From Verrucomicrobiota bacterium (GTDB lineage Bacteria; Verrucomicrobiota; Verrucomicrobiia; Opitutales; Opitutaceae): DNA of 8,069 nucleotides. The notes under the pieces were generated by a model, which was not told the origin of the DNA, made no database searches, and saw only the letters and a list, made by a program, of their open reading frames with translations. Shown here piece after piece: positions 6,446-8,069 of the stretch (the stretch's first letter is position 1; every line of letters starts with the position of its first letter). The translations under genes were made by a program, and so were the position numbers. The DNA lies in NCBI GenBank assembly GCA_030916665.1, contig JAUPWC010000645.1, positions 1-8,069 of the forward strand. Reading direction: 5' to 3'.

Positions 6446-6488
6446 CCGGCGGGCGTCGGGGATCAAGGCCGGCTACCGGCGGGCGTCG
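6446..6488. repeat. 13-bp direct repeat in divergent control region
   Basis: CCGGCGGGCGTCG occurs exactly at 6446-6458 and 6476-6488, 30 bp apart start to start, close to three helical turns. GCCGG (6468-6472) and CCGGC (6476-6480) also form a small inverted repeat between them. The pair lies 14-56 bp upstream of the dikinase-like start, where a regulator could bind both copies on one face of the DNA. GC-rich chance repetition cannot be excluded. Confidence 0.4.
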
Positions 6489-6536
6489 CACATCGACGAA
6501 TGAGATCCCGGCCGTCGCGGGTGTCCGGATGATCCT

Positions 6537-6548
6537 TTTTCCGGAAAA
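6537..6548. promoter_or_regulatory. 12-bp palindrome TTTTCCGGAAAA ahead of epimerase
   Basis: TTTTCCGGAAAA is a perfect palindrome in an AT-rich island (about 6531-6556) that stands out from its GC-rich surroundings. With no loop it is more likely a DNA operator than an RNA hairpin. It lies 65 nt before the preferred epimerase start at 6613, a plausible promoter position, and supports that start over the ATG at 6529, which would place it in coding sequence. Confidence 0.35.
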
Positions 6549-6612
6549 TGAGATTTTGCGTCGCGGGTTTGCCACCGGCCGGCCGGTCGGGCTCATTGGC
6601 CGGTCTCCACGC

Positions 6613-7824
6613 ATGCCCGTTACCCCCGACGATCTGCTCCGCTCCATCGAGGCCGACCTGCGCGGCAACATCCTGCCCTTCTGGCTCAGGCATGCCGTCA
6701 ATGGTCCCGCGCGGACCTTTCACGGGCAGCTGGGCAATGACCTGAGCGTGGATCCCGGGGTCGAGCGCGGCGCGTTGCTGAGTTCGCGCATCCTGTGGAC
6801 CTACGCGGCGGCGTTCCGCGCCTACGGCGACCCGGCCCATCGCACGATGGCGGACCTCGCGCTCGAGGACCTGATGAACCGGTTTCACGATGCGCAACAC
6901 GGCGGCTTCTTCTGGTCCATCCAGGCCGACGGCACCGTGAAGCGCGACCGCAAGCAGGTTTACGGGCAGGCCTTCGCGATCTACGCGCTGAGCGAATACC
7001 ACGCCGCCACCGGGGACCGACGCGCGCTCGACCAGGCGGTCGCCGTTTTCCTGCTGCTGGAACACCACGCCCGAGAACGCGTCCACGGCGGCTACCTCGA
7101 GGCCTTCGCTCGCGACTGGTCTTCGATCGCCGACATGCGCCTGAGCGAGGTGGATCAGAACGACCCCAAGTCGCAGAACACGATGCTCCACGTGATGGAG
7201 GCCTACACACGGCTGCTGCAACTGTGGCCCGACGCCGGGCTGCGGGTGGCGTTGCGCGACCTCGTCGGGCTCATGCTCGCGCGCATCGTGGACGCGCGCA
7301 CCGGCCACCTTGGGCTGTTCTTCACGACCGACTGGCGGCCGACCTCCGACAAGATTTCCTACGGCCACGACATCGAGGCCGCTTGGCTGCTCACGCGCGC
7401 GGCCGATGTGCTCGGAGAAGCGGACCTGTCCGCCCGCACGCGCGCCCTCGCGCTGAAGATCGCCGACGTGACCCTCGCCGAGGGCACGGACCCCGACGGC
7501 GGCATCGTCAATCTCGGTGACCCCGTCGGCATCGTGGACGGCGCGAAGGAATGGTGGCCGCAGGCCGAGGCCGTGGTCGGCTTCCTCAACGCTTGGCAGA
7601 TCTCCGGCGAGGCGCGTTACTTTGCCGCGGCGGCGAAGACCTGGGATTTCATCGCCACGCGCCTGATTGATCGCGAGCACGGCGAGTGGTTTCGCGGCGT
7701 CACGCGCGGGGGCGCGCTCATCCCGACGCACGAGAAAGTCGGTTTCTGGAAATGCCCCTACCACAACGGCCGCATGGGCCTGGAAGTGATGACGCGGCTG
7801 CGAACGGGCGGCGGGACGGTTTGA
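6613..7824 (+). CDS. Cellobiose 2-epimerase-type enzyme (AGE family)
   Basis: A 403-residue cytosolic protein of the N-acylglucosamine 2-epimerase superfamily, an (alpha/alpha)6 barrel. Motifs point to cellobiose 2-epimerase, which converts the reducing glucose of beta-1,4 disaccharides to mannose: R59 (SSRILW), KQVYGQAFAIYALSEY at about 114-129, H193 (NTMLHVMEAY), H252 and E255 (SYGHDIEAAWLL), EWWPQAE at 313-319, and H384 (CPYHNGRM). These sit six or seven positions before the catalytic histidines I recall for the Rhodothermus enzyme (200, 259, 390), which supports ATG 6613 as start. An in-frame ATG at 6529 would add 28 residues unlike family N-termini. No signal peptide. Substrate could be cellobiose or mannobiose; no mannosylglucose phosphorylase is visible nearby. 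Divergent from the dikinase-like gene, with which it may share control. Confidence 0.88.
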   Translation: MPVTPDDLLRSIEADLRGNILPFWLRHAVNGPARTFHGQLGNDLSVDPGVERGALLSSRILWTYAAAFRAYGDPAHRTMADLALEDLMNRFHDAQHGGFFWSIQADGTVKRDRKQVYGQAFAIYALSEYHAATGDRRALDQAVAVFLLLEHHARERVHGGYLEAFARDWSSIADMRLSEVDQNDPKSQNTMLHVMEAYTRLLQLWPDAGLRVALRDLVGLMLARIVDARTGHLGLFFTTDWRPTSDKISYGHDIEAAWLLTRAADVLGEADLSARTRALALKIADVTLAEGTDPDGGIVNLGDPVGIVDGAKEWWPQAEAVVGFLNAWQISGEARYFAAAAKTWDFIATRLIDREHGEWFRGVTRGGALIPTHEKVGFWKCPYHNGRMGLEVMTRLRTGGGTV

Positions 7825-7826
7825 CC

Positions 7827-7859
7827 ACGGAACCGGCCGGTTTTGTTGCCGGTTTCCGT
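7827..7859 (+). terminator. Hairpin just after the epimerase stop
   Basis: ACGGAACCGGC (7827-7837) pairs with GCCGGTTTCCGT (7848-7859): 11 base pairs with one bulged T and a 10-nt loop, beginning 3 nt after the stop codon. The following CCTTCT is only a weak T-tract, so termination is likely but imperfect. It is placed to end the plus-strand transcript. Confidence 0.55.
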
Positions 7860-7868
7860 CCTTCTACT

Positions 7869-7896
7869 AAAAAAGGCGGACCGGAAGGTCCGCCTT
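7869..7896 (-). terminator. Intrinsic terminator for the SEC-C gene
   Basis: Read on the minus strand, GGCGGACC, a TTCC loop and GGTCCGCC (7894 down to 7875) form a perfect 8-bp stem, followed by six Ts (7874-7869). Flanking AA/TT pairs extend the stem to 10 bp. It starts 7 nt after the stop of the minus-strand gene. On the plus strand the stem lacks a T-run, so it acts mainly in one direction. Confidence 0.9.
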
Positions 7897-7902
7897 GGTG
7901 GT

Positions 7903-8069
<167 letters not shown>

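Noticed and set aside
6463..7764. Open minus-strand frame of 433 codons
   Set aside because: It mirrors the epimerase gene, whose catalytic motifs are intact on the plus strand. The mirror protein has no family features.

Overview
The window is a GC-rich stretch (about two-thirds G+C by eye) of ordinary-looking chromosome with no mobile element, CRISPR array or RNA gene that I can recognise. The bL35 sequence (start MQKTKKS, end KRCLPFGL) and the omega-like protein starting MRDEYV resemble what I remember from Opitutales in Verrucomicrobiota. That assignment is inference from recalled sequence character, not a search. None of the chosen starts carries a full AGGAGG-type ribosome binding site.

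Layout, left to right. Positions 1-276 are a leader-like stretch with TGTCC/GGACA repeats and no convincing gene. A short unknown gene (about 277-573) then overlaps rpmI (bL35, 513-707), which is followed 12 nt later by an omega-type RNA polymerase subunit gene (720-920). After an 89-nt gap comes an exported SMP-30/gluconolactonase-type beta-propeller protein (1010-1891). A 129-nt spacer with competing hairpins leads to a membrane hybrid histidine kinase with a periplasmic binding-protein-like sensor (2021-4342). All of these are on the plus strand.

Convergent to the kinase, on the minus strand, lies a protein with an N-terminal export signal, a phosphohistidine domain and a C-terminal ATP-grasp domain (4477-6432). 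The domain order and motifs look more like glucan, water dikinase than PEP synthase. Divergent from it, across a control region with a 13-bp direct repeat and a 12-bp palindrome, is a cytosolic cellobiose 2-epimerase-type enzyme (6613-7824). Two hairpins follow, the second a classic intrinsic terminator for the minus-strand gene that enters from the right edge and ends in a SEC-C zinc motif (7903-8069, partial).

How the parts may fit together: the left end is housekeeping (ribosome and RNA polymerase). The middle and right carry a loose carbohydrate theme: an exported lactonase-like propeller, an exported dikinase-like protein, a disaccharide epimerase, and a hybrid kinase that could sense a small ligand. 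The kinase ends in a receiver domain and has no DNA-binding output, so its partner lies elsewhere. The most unusual item is the dikinase-like protein, because an ATP-grasp enzyme is not expected outside the cytoplasm.
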